DNA of 64,000 bases, taken from Acidovorax sp. DW039. Its GTDB lineage: Bacteria; Pseudomonadota; Gammaproteobacteria; Burkholderiales; Burkholderiaceae_C. The translations under genes were made by a program, and so were the position numbers. Location of the stretch: contig NZ_AP029019.1 of NCBI RefSeq assembly GCF_037101375.1, positions 4,219,501-4,283,500 of the forward strand. The letters run 5' to 3'. Every line of letters starts with the position of its first letter. Within the stretch, counting starts at the first letter, position 1. This document shows, piece after piece, positions 1 to 8,494 of the stretch. The notes under the pieces are model-generated. The model was not told the DNA's origin. It saw only the letters and a list, made by a program, of their open reading frames with translations, and did no database searches.

Positions 1-777
1 GGGCTTGCGCGGCACGGGCAGGATGTGCATGCCCAGCGCTGCCAGCCGCGCAAACTCCACGGCCCAGCCCGGTTCTTCCACCATCACCGGATCGCCGGGG
101 CGCAGCAGGGTGCGGCTCACAATGTCCAGCGCATGCGTGGCCCCCACGGTGGTGATGATGTGCTCCGGCGAGGTGTGCACGTTGAGGGTGGAGAGCTTTT
201 TGGCCAGCACGCGGCGCAGATGGGCGTCACCCAGCGGCTCGCCGTACTGCAGCGAAAACTCCTGCAGATGGCGTGAATGGGTCACCTTGCGCACGGCAGC
301 AGGCATGAAGGTGGACTCCAGCCAGCTGGGCGGAAACACGCCCATGCCCGGCTGTGGCTTGTCGCTGATCTTGTGGAACATGCCGCGGATAAGCGCCGTG
401 GCGTTGACGGGTGACACCCCCGGCACGCGGCCCGCCGCACGGGCGGCAAACCAGTGGGCCGTGCTCCAGCGCGCCGCCATGCGGTCCACCGCCGCGTCTT
501 CGATCAGGCCCTCAGGCTGCGCGTCTCCCAGGGGCGCTCCAGCGGCGCCACGCCCGTTCTCCCGCACAAAAAAGCCGCGGTTCTTGCGCGCCTCCACCAG
601 CCCTTGCGCCAGCAACTGGTCATACGCCGCCACCACCGTAGACGGGCTTACACCGTGCTGCTGTGCACACTGGCGCACCGAAGGCAAGCGCGCCCCGGGT
701 GCCAGCAAGCGGTTGCGGATGCGCTCTGCAAACCGGGCGGAGAGCTGCTCGGTGAGGGACTGGGTGGACGATTTCAT
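1..777 (-). CDS. MocR-type GntR/aminotransferase regulator (C-terminus cut off)
   Basis: The first 259 codons of a reverse-strand gene that continues beyond the window start. The N-terminus is a GntR winged helix: residues LPSVRQCAQQHGVSPSTVV and YDQLLAQGLVEARKNRGFFV follow a short leader, as in MocR regulators, where this domain is fused to a fold-type I aminotransferase-like domain that senses PLP or an amino acid. The visible remainder fits the linker and start of that domain. Two in-frame ATG codons exist, at 783 and 777; 777 (MKSSTQSLTEQL) was chosen. It diverges from the LysE exporter gene, the usual place for a MocR regulator controlling its neighbour. The effector is unknown. Confidence 0.85.
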   Translation of the reverse strand, partial: MKSSTQSLTEQLSARFAERIRNRLLAPGARLPSVRQCAQQHGVSPSTVVAAYDQLLAQGLVEARKNRGFFVRENGRGAAGAPLGDAQPEGLIEDAAVDRMAARWSTAHWFAARAAGRVPGVSPVNATALIRGMFHKISDKPQPGMGVFPPSWLESTFMPAAVRKVTHSRHLQEFSLQYGEPLGDAHLRRVLAKKLSTLNVHTSPEHIITTVGATHALDIVSRTLLRPGDPVMVEEPGWAVEFARLAALGMHILPVPRKP

Positions 778-826
778 CAGCATAGGGTTATCCCGGAGGC
801 GCGGTTTTCTGTACTGTCCTGCCAAG

Positions 827-863
827 CAATACAGATCCGCCACTGCGCTGTCTGTCTGTATTG
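827..863. promoter_or_regulatory. Candidate operator between MocR gene and lysE-type gene
   Basis: A perfect 9-bp inverted repeat, CAATACAGA (827-835) and TCTGTATTG (855-863), is separated by 19 bp in the 116-bp divergent intergenic region. Its position fits an operator for the MocR regulator acting on both promoters; the assignment is inference. Confidence 0.4.
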
Positions 864-893
864 GTCGTGTACTGGTCTTGAAGATTACATTGA

Positions 894-1550
894 ATGTCCA
901 TTCCCCACAACAAGACCTTCCCTCCCACTGCCCCAATGAGCGCTGCCGAACTCACCGCCCTGCTGCTGTTTTGCACCGCCATGAGCTTTTCGCCGGGGCC
1001 GAACACCACGCTGTCTACCGCCCTGGCGGCCAACCTGGGCCTCAGGCGCGCGCTGCGCTTTTGCCTGGCGGTGCCCACGGGCTGGACGCTGCTCATGCTG
1101 TGCAGCGGCCTGGGGCTGGGGGCCCTCATCACCGGGGTGCCTGCCTTGCGTTGGGCGGTGACCCTGCTGGGTGTGGCGTACATGCTGTGGCTGGCAGCCA
1201 AGCTGGCGCGGGCCGGGCAGATGAGCACGGTGGACGCTTCACGCCTGCAAGTCACCTTCTGGCAGGGCGTGGGCCTGCAGTTCCTCAACATCAAGGCGTG
1301 GATGCTGGCGCTGACGCTCTCGGCAGGCTGGGTGGTCAACGCGGCCGGGCAGCCTGCGACCAACCCCGGCGAGCGGCTAGCCATCATCTGCGGCGTGATG
1401 ATGCTGTTCGCCTTCAGCAGCAACTTTGTGTATGCGCTGGTGGGCTCGTTGCTGCGCCAGTGGATGGCGCAGGGCTCGCGCCTGCTGTGGTTCAACCGTG
1501 CGCTGGCCCTGGTGCTGGTGCTCACCGCGACCTGGATGCTCACGCTATGA
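894..1550 (+). CDS. LysE family amino-acid exporter
   Basis: A 218-residue inner-membrane protein of the LysE/RhtB translocator family, which exports amino acids or their derivatives. The family signature near the N-terminus is clear (MSFSPGPNTTLSTALAANLG) and six hydrophobic segments follow. ATG 894 has a weak upstream GAAG; a second in-frame ATG at 936 (MSAAELTALL) would give the more usual N-terminal length, so the start is uncertain by 14 codons. The stop overlaps the ATG of the next exporter gene by 4 nt, so two exporters of different families are translated together. The divergent MocR gene suggests induction by an amino acid. Substrate not identifiable. Confidence 0.88.
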   Translation: MSIPHNKTFPPTAPMSAAELTALLLFCTAMSFSPGPNTTLSTALAANLGLRRALRFCLAVPTGWTLLMLCSGLGLGALITGVPALRWAVTLLGVAYMLWLAAKLARAGQMSTVDASRLQVTFWQGVGLQFLNIKAWMLALTLSAGWVVNAAGQPATNPGERLAIICGVMMLFAFSSNFVYALVGSLLRQWMAQGSRLLWFNRALALVLVLTATWMLTL

Positions 1551-2497
1551 CCATGAACGCTGCACAAGAGAAAGAGGCCCTGCTGTGGGGCATGGTGGGC
1601 ATCACGCTGTTTGCCGCCACCCTGCCCATGACGCGATTGGCCGTGGGCAGTGCAGAGCTGCCCCAGCTCTCGCCGTGGTTTGTCACCTTCGGCCGCGCTG
1701 CCGTGGCGGGCGTGCTGTCCATCGGCTACCTGCTGTGGCAGCACAGCCAGGGCGCGTTGAATGTGCCCCGGCGCAGCGAATGGCCATTGCTGGCGGTCAC
1801 GGCCTTTGGCGTCATCGTGGGGTTTCCGCTGTTTTTGGCGCTGGCATTGCGCCATGTGCCCAGCACGCACGGTGCAGTGGTCACTGCCCTGCTGCCTCTT
1901 TCTACCGCAGTGCTTGGAGCCCTGTGGTACCGGCAGCGCCCTTCCGGTGGCTTCTGGGCCTGTGCGGTGGCGGGCAGCGGCCTGGTGCTGGGCTTCATGG
2001 TGTGGCGCGCGGGCGGCATCTATCTGGGGGCAGCCAACATCTACCTCTTGATTGCCATGACCACCGGGGCGCTGGGCTACATCGGCGGTGCTCGCCTGAC
2101 ACCCCGACTGGGGGCCGAGCAGGTGATTTGCTGGGTGCTGGTGTGCAGCCTGCCGCTCACCCTGCCGGTGGCCGCCTGGTTTGCCCCCGCAGATCCGTCG
2201 CAAATCCGCGCCCCCGCCTGGATGGGCTTTGCCTACGTCGCCCTGTTTTCAATGTGGATCGGCTTTTTTGCCTGGTACCGCGCCCTGGCGCTGGGTGCCG
2301 TGCGGGTCAGCCAGATTCAGCTGATGCAGCCGTTTTTGAGCCTGCTGTTTGCCGTGCCGCTGGCCGGTGAACGGCTGGACGCCACCACGCTGGTGTTTGC
2401 ACTGGCCGTGATCGCCACGGTGTACGTGGGCAAAAAGATGCCCATCGCATCCCACCCCGCCCCCAACACCACACCCACTGACGGAAAGCCCGCATGA
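1547..2497 (+). CDS. EamA/DMT family transporter
   Basis: A 316-residue ten-helix drug/metabolite transporter (two EamA repeats), a family that typically exports amino acids and metabolites. Hydrophobic helices run through the whole length, and the second repeat ends in the typical SQIQLMQPFLSLLFAVPLAGE stretch. The start ATG at 1547 lies in an ATGA overlap with the lysE-type stop; a second ATG two codons downstream (MNAAQEK) is possible. Its last codons overlap the next gene by 4 nt. The long reading frame that extends upstream from here to position 5 is only the opposite strand of the MocR gene. Substrate unknown. Confidence 0.88.
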   Translation: MTMNAAQEKEALLWGMVGITLFAATLPMTRLAVGSAELPQLSPWFVTFGRAAVAGVLSIGYLLWQHSQGALNVPRRSEWPLLAVTAFGVIVGFPLFLALALRHVPSTHGAVVTALLPLSTAVLGALWYRQRPSGGFWACAVAGSGLVLGFMVWRAGGIYLGAANIYLLIAMTTGALGYIGGARLTPRLGAEQVICWVLVCSLPLTLPVAAWFAPADPSQIRAPAWMGFAYVALFSMWIGFFAWYRALALGAVRVSQIQLMQPFLSLLFAVPLAGERLDATTLVFALAVIATVYVGKKMPIASHPAPNTTPTDGKPA

Positions 2498-2823
2498 AAC
2501 TCAGCCACATCCCCTTTGGCACGACCGACTGGGCCACCGTGCCCCGCGAAGAGAAAAGCGCGCAGGCAGGCCAGGCCTTCTGGCGCACGCAGCAGTTGGG
2601 CGACGTGCGGGTGCGCATGGTGGAGTACACGCCGGGCTATGTATCGGACCATTGGTGCACCAAAGGACACATCCTGCTGTGCCTAAGTGGCGAGCTGCAT
2701 ACCGAGCTGCAGGACGGTCGGCAGTTCACCCTCAAGCCTGGTATGAGTTATCAGGTGGCGGACAATGCGGAACCACACCGGTCCACCGCACCACAAGGAG
2801 CCACCTTGTTCGTGGTGGACTGA
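2494..2823 (+). CDS. DHCW-motif cupin-fold protein
   Basis: A 109-residue single-domain cupin. It carries YVSDHWCTKGHILLCLSGEL, matching the small DHCW-type cupin family, and ends in a strand-rich C-terminus (PHRSTAPQGATLFVVD). Start ATG overlaps the EamA stop by 4 nt, so it is translationally coupled. Histidines at the DHWCTKGH stretch could bind metal. No enzymatic role is established for the family; within this chain it could be a small isomerase, a sensor or an accessory protein of the aminotransferase that follows. Confidence 0.8.
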   Translation: MKLSHIPFGTTDWATVPREEKSAQAGQAFWRTQQLGDVRVRMVEYTPGYVSDHWCTKGHILLCLSGELHTELQDGRQFTLKPGMSYQVADNAEPHRSTAPQGATLFVVD

Positions 2824-2917
2824 GCCCCGGCACCGCTTTGCGCACGGGTTTTGATTTTTTCTGACGACTTTGCAACGCTGGGTGGCCCTGCAACGAGACC
2901 GCCCGAGGAGAACGAGA

Positions 2918-4123
2918 GTGAAACTGAACGACCTTCCACAGACCAGCACCTGGACCCTGGCCCGCCGCGCCGAGCGTATGAACCCTTCGGTCATCCGCGA
3001 AATCCTGAAGGTCACGGAAAAGCCCGGCATCATCAGTCTGGCCGGTGGCCTGCCCTCGCCCAAGACTTTCCCGGTCTCTGCCTTTGCCGAAGCCTCGGCC
3101 GCCGTGCTGGCCAACGATGGCGCGGCCGCGCTGCAATACGCCGCCAGCGAGGGCTACGGCCCGCTGCGCCAGGCGATTGCCGACTTTTTGCCCTGGGATG
3201 TGAACCCCGACCAGATCCTCATCACCACCGGCTCGCAGCAGGCGCTGGACCTGATTGCCAAGGTGCTGATCGACGAAAACAGCCGCGTGCTGGTGGAGAC
3301 CCCCACCTACCTGGGCGCGCTGCAGGCCTTCACCCCCATGGAGCCCGCCGTGGTGTCCGTGGCCAGCGATGATGAAGGCGTGCTCATCGACGACCTGAAA
3401 GCCAAGGTGGGCACGGGTGCCGACAAGGCGCGATTCCTGTATGTGCTGCCCAACTTCCAGAATCCCACGGGCCGCACCATGAGCGATGCGCGTCGCGCCG
3501 CACTGGTGCAGGCGGCCGCCGAGCTGAACCTGCCCCTGGTGGAAGACAACCCCTACGGCGACCTGTGGTTTGACAACCCACCGCCCGCACCGCTCACGGC
3601 CCGCAACCCTGAGGGCTGCATCTACATGGGTTCGTTCTCCAAGGTGCTGGCTCCCGGTCTGCGCCTGGGCTTCATCGTGGCACCCAAGGCGGTGTACCCC
3701 AAGCTGCTGCAGGCCAAGCAGGCCGCCGACCTGCACACCCCTGGCTACAACCAGCGCCTGGTGGCCGAGGTGATGAAGGGCAACTTCCTGGACCGCCATG
3801 TGCCCACCATCCGCGCGCTGTACAAGCAGCAGTGCGAGGCCATGCTGGCCGCATTGACCCAAGAAATGGCGGGCCTGGATGTGCACTGGAACCGCCCCGA
3901 CGGCGGCATGTTCCTGTGGGTGCGCCTGCCAGAAGGCATGAGCGCCATCGACCTGCTGCCCAAGGCGGTGGAGCGCAACGTGGCCTTTGTGCCCGGTGCC
4001 GCCTTCTACGCCGACAACGCGGACCCACGCACGCTGCGCCTGTCGTTCGTCACCTCCACGGCCGAGCAGATTGCCACCGGCATCGCTGCACTGGCCGCAG
4101 CAATCCGCGAACACAAGGGCTGA
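2918..4123 (+). CDS. PLP-dependent aminotransferase (class I/II, LysN/2-aminoadipate type)
   Basis: A 401-residue cytosolic fold-type I aminotransferase. The family's hallmark stretches are present in order: LAGGLPSPKTFP near residue 41, ALQYAASEGYGPLRQAI (71-87), TTGSQQALDLIAKVL (103-117), PNFQNPTGRTMS (178-189), VEDNPYGDLWF (208-218) and the PLP lysine K242 in GSFSKVLAPGLRLG. A GTG start at 2918 is chosen because GAGGAG lies 8 bp upstream; a longer frame from 2870 lacks a ribosome site. It resembles 2-aminoadipate and valine-pyruvate type enzymes, but the substrate cannot be read from sequence. It lies 94 bp after the cupin and 5 bp before the GST gene in the same chain. Confidence 0.9.
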   Translation: MKLNDLPQTSTWTLARRAERMNPSVIREILKVTEKPGIISLAGGLPSPKTFPVSAFAEASAAVLANDGAAALQYAASEGYGPLRQAIADFLPWDVNPDQILITTGSQQALDLIAKVLIDENSRVLVETPTYLGALQAFTPMEPAVVSVASDDEGVLIDDLKAKVGTGADKARFLYVLPNFQNPTGRTMSDARRAALVQAAAELNLPLVEDNPYGDLWFDNPPPAPLTARNPEGCIYMGSFSKVLAPGLRLGFIVAPKAVYPKLLQAKQAADLHTPGYNQRLVAEVMKGNFLDRHVPTIRALYKQQCEAMLAALTQEMAGLDVHWNRPDGGMFLWVRLPEGMSAIDLLPKAVERNVAFVPGAAFYADNADPRTLRLSFVTSTAEQIATGIAALAAAIREHKG

Positions 4124-4128
4124 TCCGC

Positions 4129-4755
4129 ATGCTGAGGCTGTGGGGACGGTTGTCGTCCATCAACGTGCGCAAGGTGGTGTGGGCCGCGCAAGAGCTGGGG
4201 CTGCCGCTGCAACGCACCGATGCAGGCGGGCAGTTCGGCATCGTGCGCGAGGCCGGCTACCTGCAGCGCAACCCCAACGGGCTGGTGCCGCTGATGGAAG
4301 ACGGCGACACCGGCGTGGTGCTGTGGGAATCGAATGTCATCGTGCGCTACCTGTGCGCCCGGCACGCCCCTGGCAAGCTCTACCCCGATGACCTGCCCGC
4401 CCGCTTTGTGGCAGAGCAGTGGATGGACTGGCAACAGACCACGCTGAACCCCGCCGGGCGCGATGCCTTCATTCAGTGGATACGCACCCCTGCAGCCCAG
4501 CGCAACAGCAGCGTGATTGCCGCCTCGGTCGCAGCCACCGAGCCTTTGCTCGACCTGCTGGAGCAGCACCTGTCGCGGCAGCCCTACATGGCGGGCGAGC
4601 GCTTCACAATGGCCGATATTCCGGTAGGTTGCGAACTGCACCGCTGGTGGAGCCTGCCGCAGGACAAGCCCCCACGCCCGGCGCTGGAGCGCTGGTACCG
4701 CGAAGTCAGCACCCGCCCCGGCGCACGGGGCGTGCTGGACCAGCCATTGGCATAA
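4129..4755 (+). CDS. Glutathione S-transferase family protein
   Basis: A 208-residue GST. The N-terminal thioredoxin-like domain starts MLRLWGRLSSINVRKVVWAA, with SSINV at the place of the catalytic serine motif of bacterial theta/beta-like GSTs, and carries NPNGLVPLMED and the glutathione-binding WESNVIVRYL. The all-helical C-terminal domain contains the N-capping motif MADIPVGCELHRWW. Start ATG lies 5 bp after the aminotransferase stop. GSTs in such chains often conjugate or isomerise electrophilic intermediates; the substrate here is not known. Confidence 0.9.
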   Translation: MLRLWGRLSSINVRKVVWAAQELGLPLQRTDAGGQFGIVREAGYLQRNPNGLVPLMEDGDTGVVLWESNVIVRYLCARHAPGKLYPDDLPARFVAEQWMDWQQTTLNPAGRDAFIQWIRTPAAQRNSSVIAASVAATEPLLDLLEQHLSRQPYMAGERFTMADIPVGCELHRWWSLPQDKPPRPALERWYREVSTRPGARGVLDQPLA

Positions 4756-4803
4756 CCCCCTTGCCCACACGACAGCACGGAACAGCCCCTGACGGAAGAG
4801 CCC

Positions 4804-5667
4804 ATGCGCCAGCGCCATTTCAAGCAAATTGATGTATTCAGCCACCAGCCCGGGTTTGGCAACCCCGTGGCAGTGGTGCTTGATGCGCAGGGGCTGAGCG
4901 ATTCGGACATGCGGCGCTTTGCCGCGTGGACCAATCTTTCTGAGACCACCTTTCTGCTCCCCCCTACCGAGGCAGGGCACACGGCTGGAGCAGACTACCG
5001 GCTTCGCATTTTTTCGCCCCGTGGAGAGCTGCCTTTTGCGGGACACCCCACACTGGGCACTTGCAGGGCCTGGCTGCAGCAAGGCAACACGCCTCGTGTC
5101 CCAGGGCTGGTGGTGCAGGAATCCGCACAAGGCCTGGTGCAGATCGAGCACCGGGGCGAGATGCTGGCCTTTGCCGCGCCCCCCCTCAAGCGCAGCCAGC
5201 CCAGCCCGGCCCTGGTACCCCTCATCGCCAGCGCCTTGGGCCTGCGCCCTCCACAGATACGTGATGCGCAGTTGCTCGACAACGGCCCGGTGTGGCTGGG
5301 CCTGCTGCTTGACAGCGCAGAGACTGTACTGAGCCTAGCACCCGACCATGCCCGCCTCAAAGACCTGGGGCAAGACGTGGGTGTCATCCACCTCAACCCG
5401 GACGTGCAGGGCAGCCAGCACCCTGCAGCCATAGTGCGCGCTTTTGCCGCCCCCATGGGCAACCCCGAAGACCCGGTCACCGGCAGTCTGAACGCCAGTC
5501 TGGCCCAATGGCTGATCTCTGAAGGGCTGGCCCCCTCCGGCTACGTGGTCGCTCAGGGCGAATGCCTGGGACGTGCCGGGCGCGTTCACATACGCCAGGA
5601 TATGCACGGACAGGTCTGGGTAGGCGGCCACACCGTGACCTGCATTGAAGGAACTGCCCTGCTATGA
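4804..5667 (+). CDS. PhzF family isomerase, paralog 1
   Basis: A 287-residue member of the PhzF/diaminopimelate-epimerase fold. Diagnostic segments are QIDVFSHQPGFGNPVAVVL, WTNLSETTFLLPP (with the glutamate equivalent to the PhzF catalytic acid), RIFSPRGELPFAGHPTLGT, NPEDPVTGSLNASLAQWL and the C-terminal GRAGRVHI. Characterised members catalyse isomerisation of trans-2,3-dihydro-3-hydroxyanthranilate; most genomic members have unknown substrates. ATG 4804 follows GGAAGAG. It is about half identical by eye to the next gene, so the two are a tandem duplication, but separated by 162 bp. Confidence 0.9.
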   Translation: MRQRHFKQIDVFSHQPGFGNPVAVVLDAQGLSDSDMRRFAAWTNLSETTFLLPPTEAGHTAGADYRLRIFSPRGELPFAGHPTLGTCRAWLQQGNTPRVPGLVVQESAQGLVQIEHRGEMLAFAAPPLKRSQPSPALVPLIASALGLRPPQIRDAQLLDNGPVWLGLLLDSAETVLSLAPDHARLKDLGQDVGVIHLNPDVQGSQHPAAIVRAFAAPMGNPEDPVTGSLNASLAQWLISEGLAPSGYVVAQGECLGRAGRVHIRQDMHGQVWVGGHTVTCIEGTALL

Positions 5668-5829
5668 AGCATCCGGTCCCGTTACTGTCGTCTTTGCGGC
5701 CTCTGCAGGCATTGCTGCTGGCACCGGCCAGCGGCTGACCCCCACAGTTCAACCATTCCGGTGGCCCCTGCCTATGCGGGTCAGCCGCCGGTGTGCCCCG
5801 TTTCACCATTCACTTCAAGGAGAACGCCC

Positions 5830-6705
5830 ATGCACCACCGTCCTTTTCAGCAAGTCGATGTCTTCACCGACACGCCCTACCGTGGCAACCCCCTGGCGGT
5901 AGTGCTGGACGGTACGGGCCTGACCACGGAGGAAATGCAACAGTTCACCAACTGGACCAACCTGTCGGAAGCTACGTTCCTGCTGCCGCCCAGTTCGCAA
6001 GGCCGCGCCGCCGGGGCGGACTACCGCGTGCGCATCTTCTGCCCCGGGCGCGAACTGCCGTTTGCCGGGCACCCCACCCTGGGGTCTTGCCACGCCTGGC
6101 TGAAGGCTGGTGGCCAGCCCCAGGTGGCAGGCAAGGTGGTTCAGGAATGCGGTGTCGGCCTGGTCACACTCCGGCAAGATGGCCAACGCCTGGCGTTTGC
6201 AGCGCCGCCCCTGATCCAAAGTGGGCCTCTGGCCGAAGAGGATGTGGTGCTGATTGCCAAAGGCCTGGGCGTGGCACGCAGCGACATCCTGCACCACGCC
6301 TGGTGCGACAACGGCCCCAACTGGCGCGGCGTGATGCTGCGCAGCAGCGAGCAGGTGCTGGCGCTCAAGCCCGACGCCAGCATCCTGGGCCAGCTGGATG
6401 TGGGCGTGGTGGGACCGCGTGGCAAAGTGGGCGTGGTGGGCAGCACGGACGCCGCAGGCATCGCCTTTGAAGTGCGCGCCTTCTTCCCCGGCAACAACGG
6501 GCTGGCCGAAGACCCCGTGACCGGCAGCCTGAACGCCGCGCTGGCTCAATGGCTGATCGGCGCGGGCCTGGCCCCCACGCAGTACGTGGCCAGCCAGGGC
6601 ACCTGCCTGACCCGCGCCGGGCGCGTGTACGTGGAACAGGATGGTGACACCATCTGGGTGGGCGGCAGCAGCGTCACCTGCATGCAAGGCGAGGTGCTGC
6701 TATGA
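5830..6705 (+). CDS. PhzF family isomerase, paralog 2
   Basis: A 291-residue PhzF-fold protein and close paralog of the upstream gene. It keeps the same landmarks: QVDVFTDTPYRGNPLAVVL, WTNLSEATFLLPP with the catalytic glutamate, RIFCPGRELPFAGHPTLGS, EDPVTGSLNAALAQWL and GRAGRVYV. Start ATG 5830 is supported by AAGGAG about 8 bp upstream; an extended frame from 5761 lacks such a site. The last codon overlaps the next gene in an ATGA junction. Keeping both catalytic glutamates suggests two active enzymes with different substrates or a heteromeric pair; that is inference. Confidence 0.9.
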   Translation: MHHRPFQQVDVFTDTPYRGNPLAVVLDGTGLTTEEMQQFTNWTNLSEATFLLPPSSQGRAAGADYRVRIFCPGRELPFAGHPTLGSCHAWLKAGGQPQVAGKVVQECGVGLVTLRQDGQRLAFAAPPLIQSGPLAEEDVVLIAKGLGVARSDILHHAWCDNGPNWRGVMLRSSEQVLALKPDASILGQLDVGVVGPRGKVGVVGSTDAAGIAFEVRAFFPGNNGLAEDPVTGSLNAALAQWLIGAGLAPTQYVASQGTCLTRAGRVYVEQDGDTIWVGGSSVTCMQGEVLL

Positions 6706-7424
6706 CGGCCACGGCACAGGGCCCCTGCATCGACCACCTGGTGGTGCTGGCTACCGACCTGGCCAGTGGCGTGGCATGGTGCGAGCGCACGCTGGGCATC
6801 ACCCCCACCGCTGGTGGAGAACACCCGTTGATGGGCACCCACAACCGTATCCTCAACATCAGCAGCCCCGTGCACCCGCGCGCCTATCTGGAGATCATTG
6901 CTATCAATCCAGGCGCTGCCAGCGCACGACCCGCGGGCGCTAGACGCTGGTTTGACATGGATGACGCCAGCCTGCAAGCCCAGGTGGCTGCGCACGGTCC
7001 ACAACTCATCCACTGGGTGGCCAGCGTGCCCGATGTGGCCGAGCGATGCGCAGCACTGTCGGCGCTTCACATCGACCGGGGGCCCATTCTCACCGCCAGC
7101 CGCCCCACACCCAACGGCTTGCTGCAATGGCAGATCACCGTGCGCGACGACGGCCTGCGCCTGATGGACGGCTGCCTGCCCACGCTCATCCAGTGGGGCA
7201 ACGTGCACCCTTGCGACAGCCTGCCCGCCAGCGGCGTGCAGCTGCAGCAGTTGGGCCTGCACCATCCGCAAGCAGCCACGCTGCATGCAGCCTGCGATGC
7301 CGTGGGGCTTGCACACTGCATTGCCATTGCGCCTAGCGGCGAACCTCACCTCTCGGTACAGCTCAGCACCCCCAACGGCATCGTGACCCTGTCATCTCTC
7401 CCTCTTGCGAAAGGCCATTCATGA
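6702..7424 (+). CDS. Glyoxalase-like (VOC) domain protein
   Basis: A 240-residue protein with a glyoxalase-like domain (IDHLVVLATDLASGVAWCERTLGI at the N-terminus, HNRILNISSPVHPRAYLEII following), matching the longer glyoxalase_3-type members of the vicinal oxygen chelate superfamily. These usually bind a divalent metal, although the function of this subgroup is undefined. ATGA overlaps join it to the PhzF gene before and the dehydratase-like gene after. Nucleotides 6897-6948, coding for IIAINPGAASARPAGAR, resemble the dispersed GCTATC...GCGCT...GCGCTAGA repeat, so part of this coding sequence may derive from a repeat insertion. Confidence 0.8.
   Translation: MTATAQGPCIDHLVVLATDLASGVAWCERTLGITPTAGGEHPLMGTHNRILNISSPVHPRAYLEIIAINPGAASARPAGARRWFDMDDASLQAQVAAHGPQLIHWVASVPDVAERCAALSALHIDRGPILTASRPTPNGLLQWQITVRDDGLRLMDGCLPTLIQWGNVHPCDSLPASGVQLQQLGLHHPQAATLHAACDAVGLAHCIAIAPSGEPHLSVQLSTPNGIVTLSSLPLAKGHS
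6897..6948. repeat. Short dispersed palindromic repeat inside the VOC gene
   Basis: ATTGCTATCAAT, then GGCGCTGCCAGCGC and GGGCGCTAGA, follow the order of the dispersed repeat seen between genes at 16085, 61242 and inside priA. The match is partial and the reading frame is kept. Confidence 0.45.
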
Positions 7425-8410
7425 ACACCCGCCTCGACCCCACCGCCCTGCTGCCCACCCTGGCCGACATCGAAGCCGCGGCAGACGTGGTGTACCGCGA
7501 CTTTGCCGCCACGCCCCAGTACCGCTGGGGGCTGCTGAGCCAGCGCCTGGGTACCGACTGCTGGCTCAAGCACGAGAACCACACGCCCGTGGGCGCTTTC
7601 AAGATCCGCGGCGGCCTCACCTACTTTGACCAGCTCGCCCAACGGGGCGCGCTGCCCAAGGAGGTCATCAGCGCCACACGCGGCAACCACGGCCAAAGCA
7701 TGGGCTGGGCCGCACGCCGCCACGGCGTGGCCTGCACCATCGTCGTTCCACGGGGCAACTCAGTGGAAAAGAACGCGGCCATGCGCGCCTTGGGCGTCAC
7801 GCTCGTTGAACATGGCGAGGACTTTCAGGAAGCCCGTGAACACGCCATGCAGCTTGCGACGGAGCGCAACGCCCACATGGTGCCGAGCTTTCACCCCGAC
7901 CTGCTGCGCGGCGTGAGTACCTACTGGTGGGAATTTCTGCGCGCCGTGCCGCAGCTCGATGTGGTGTACGTGCCCATCGGCCAGGGCTCAGGCGCCTGCT
8001 CGGCCATCGCAGCCAAACTGGCACTGCAGCACCCCGTGCGAGTGGTGGGCGTGGTCAGCAGCCACGCCACCACCTATGCCGATTCGCTGGCCGCAGGCCG
8101 CGTGGTGGAAGCACCGGTCAGCACCCAGCTGGCCGACGGCATGGCCTGCCGAGTGGCTGACCCGGAAGCCCTGGCTGTGCTGGCCCCACATATCGACCAC
8201 ATCGTGCAGGTGAGCGATGCCGAGGTGGCCGCCGCCATGCACGCCTTGTTCACCGACACCCACAACGTGGCCGAAGGGGCGGGTGCTGCTGCGCTGGCGG
8301 CAGCCTTGCAGGAACGTGAGCAGCTCCAAGGCAAAACCGTAGGACTTGCGTTGACGGGGGGCAACGTGGATGCGTCGGTTTTCGCGCAGACCCTGCGAAC
8401 GGGCCATTGA
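7421..8410 (+). CDS. Threonine dehydratase-like PLP enzyme
   Basis: A 329-residue fold-type II PLP enzyme of the serine/threonine dehydratase family. The lysine that binds PLP is K61 in ENHTPVGAFKIRGG, the substrate loop is SATRGNHGQSMG, a glycine-rich phosphate loop appears as IGQGSGACSAI, and the C-terminus ends near LALTGGNVDASVF. There is no C-terminal ACT regulatory domain, so it is the catabolic or hydroxy-amino-acid type rather than the allosteric biosynthetic enzyme. It is translationally coupled (ATGA) to the VOC gene and is the last gene of the chain, followed by a strong terminator. Likely deaminates a hydroxy-amino acid; exact substrate uncertain. Confidence 0.88.
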   Translation: MNTRLDPTALLPTLADIEAAADVVYRDFAATPQYRWGLLSQRLGTDCWLKHENHTPVGAFKIRGGLTYFDQLAQRGALPKEVISATRGNHGQSMGWAARRHGVACTIVVPRGNSVEKNAAMRALGVTLVEHGEDFQEAREHAMQLATERNAHMVPSFHPDLLRGVSTYWWEFLRAVPQLDVVYVPIGQGSGACSAIAAKLALQHPVRVVGVVSSHATTYADSLAAGRVVEAPVSTQLADGMACRVADPEALAVLAPHIDHIVQVSDAEVAAAMHALFTDTHNVAEGAGAAALAAALQEREQLQGKTVGLALTGGNVDASVFAQTLRTGH

Positions 8411-8435
8411 GCAAGTCACGAAGAGCTGGCAACAA

Positions 8436-8458
8436 AAAAGGGGGCAGAGCCCCCTTTT
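8436..8458. terminator. Bidirectional rho-independent terminator
   Basis: A 10-bp stem AAAAGGGGGC / GCCCCCTTTT with a 3-nt loop. It lies between two converging genes and has an A/T run on both sides, so it can serve both strands. Confidence 0.85.
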
Positions 8459-8494
8459 AATTTGGTTTGCGCCGTCATCGCAGCAGCATGGCAG

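Noticed and set aside
2732..4114. 460-codon reverse reading frame opposite the aminotransferase
   Set aside because: The forward strand carries a complete aminotransferase with all motifs; the reverse frame is a high-GC shadow.
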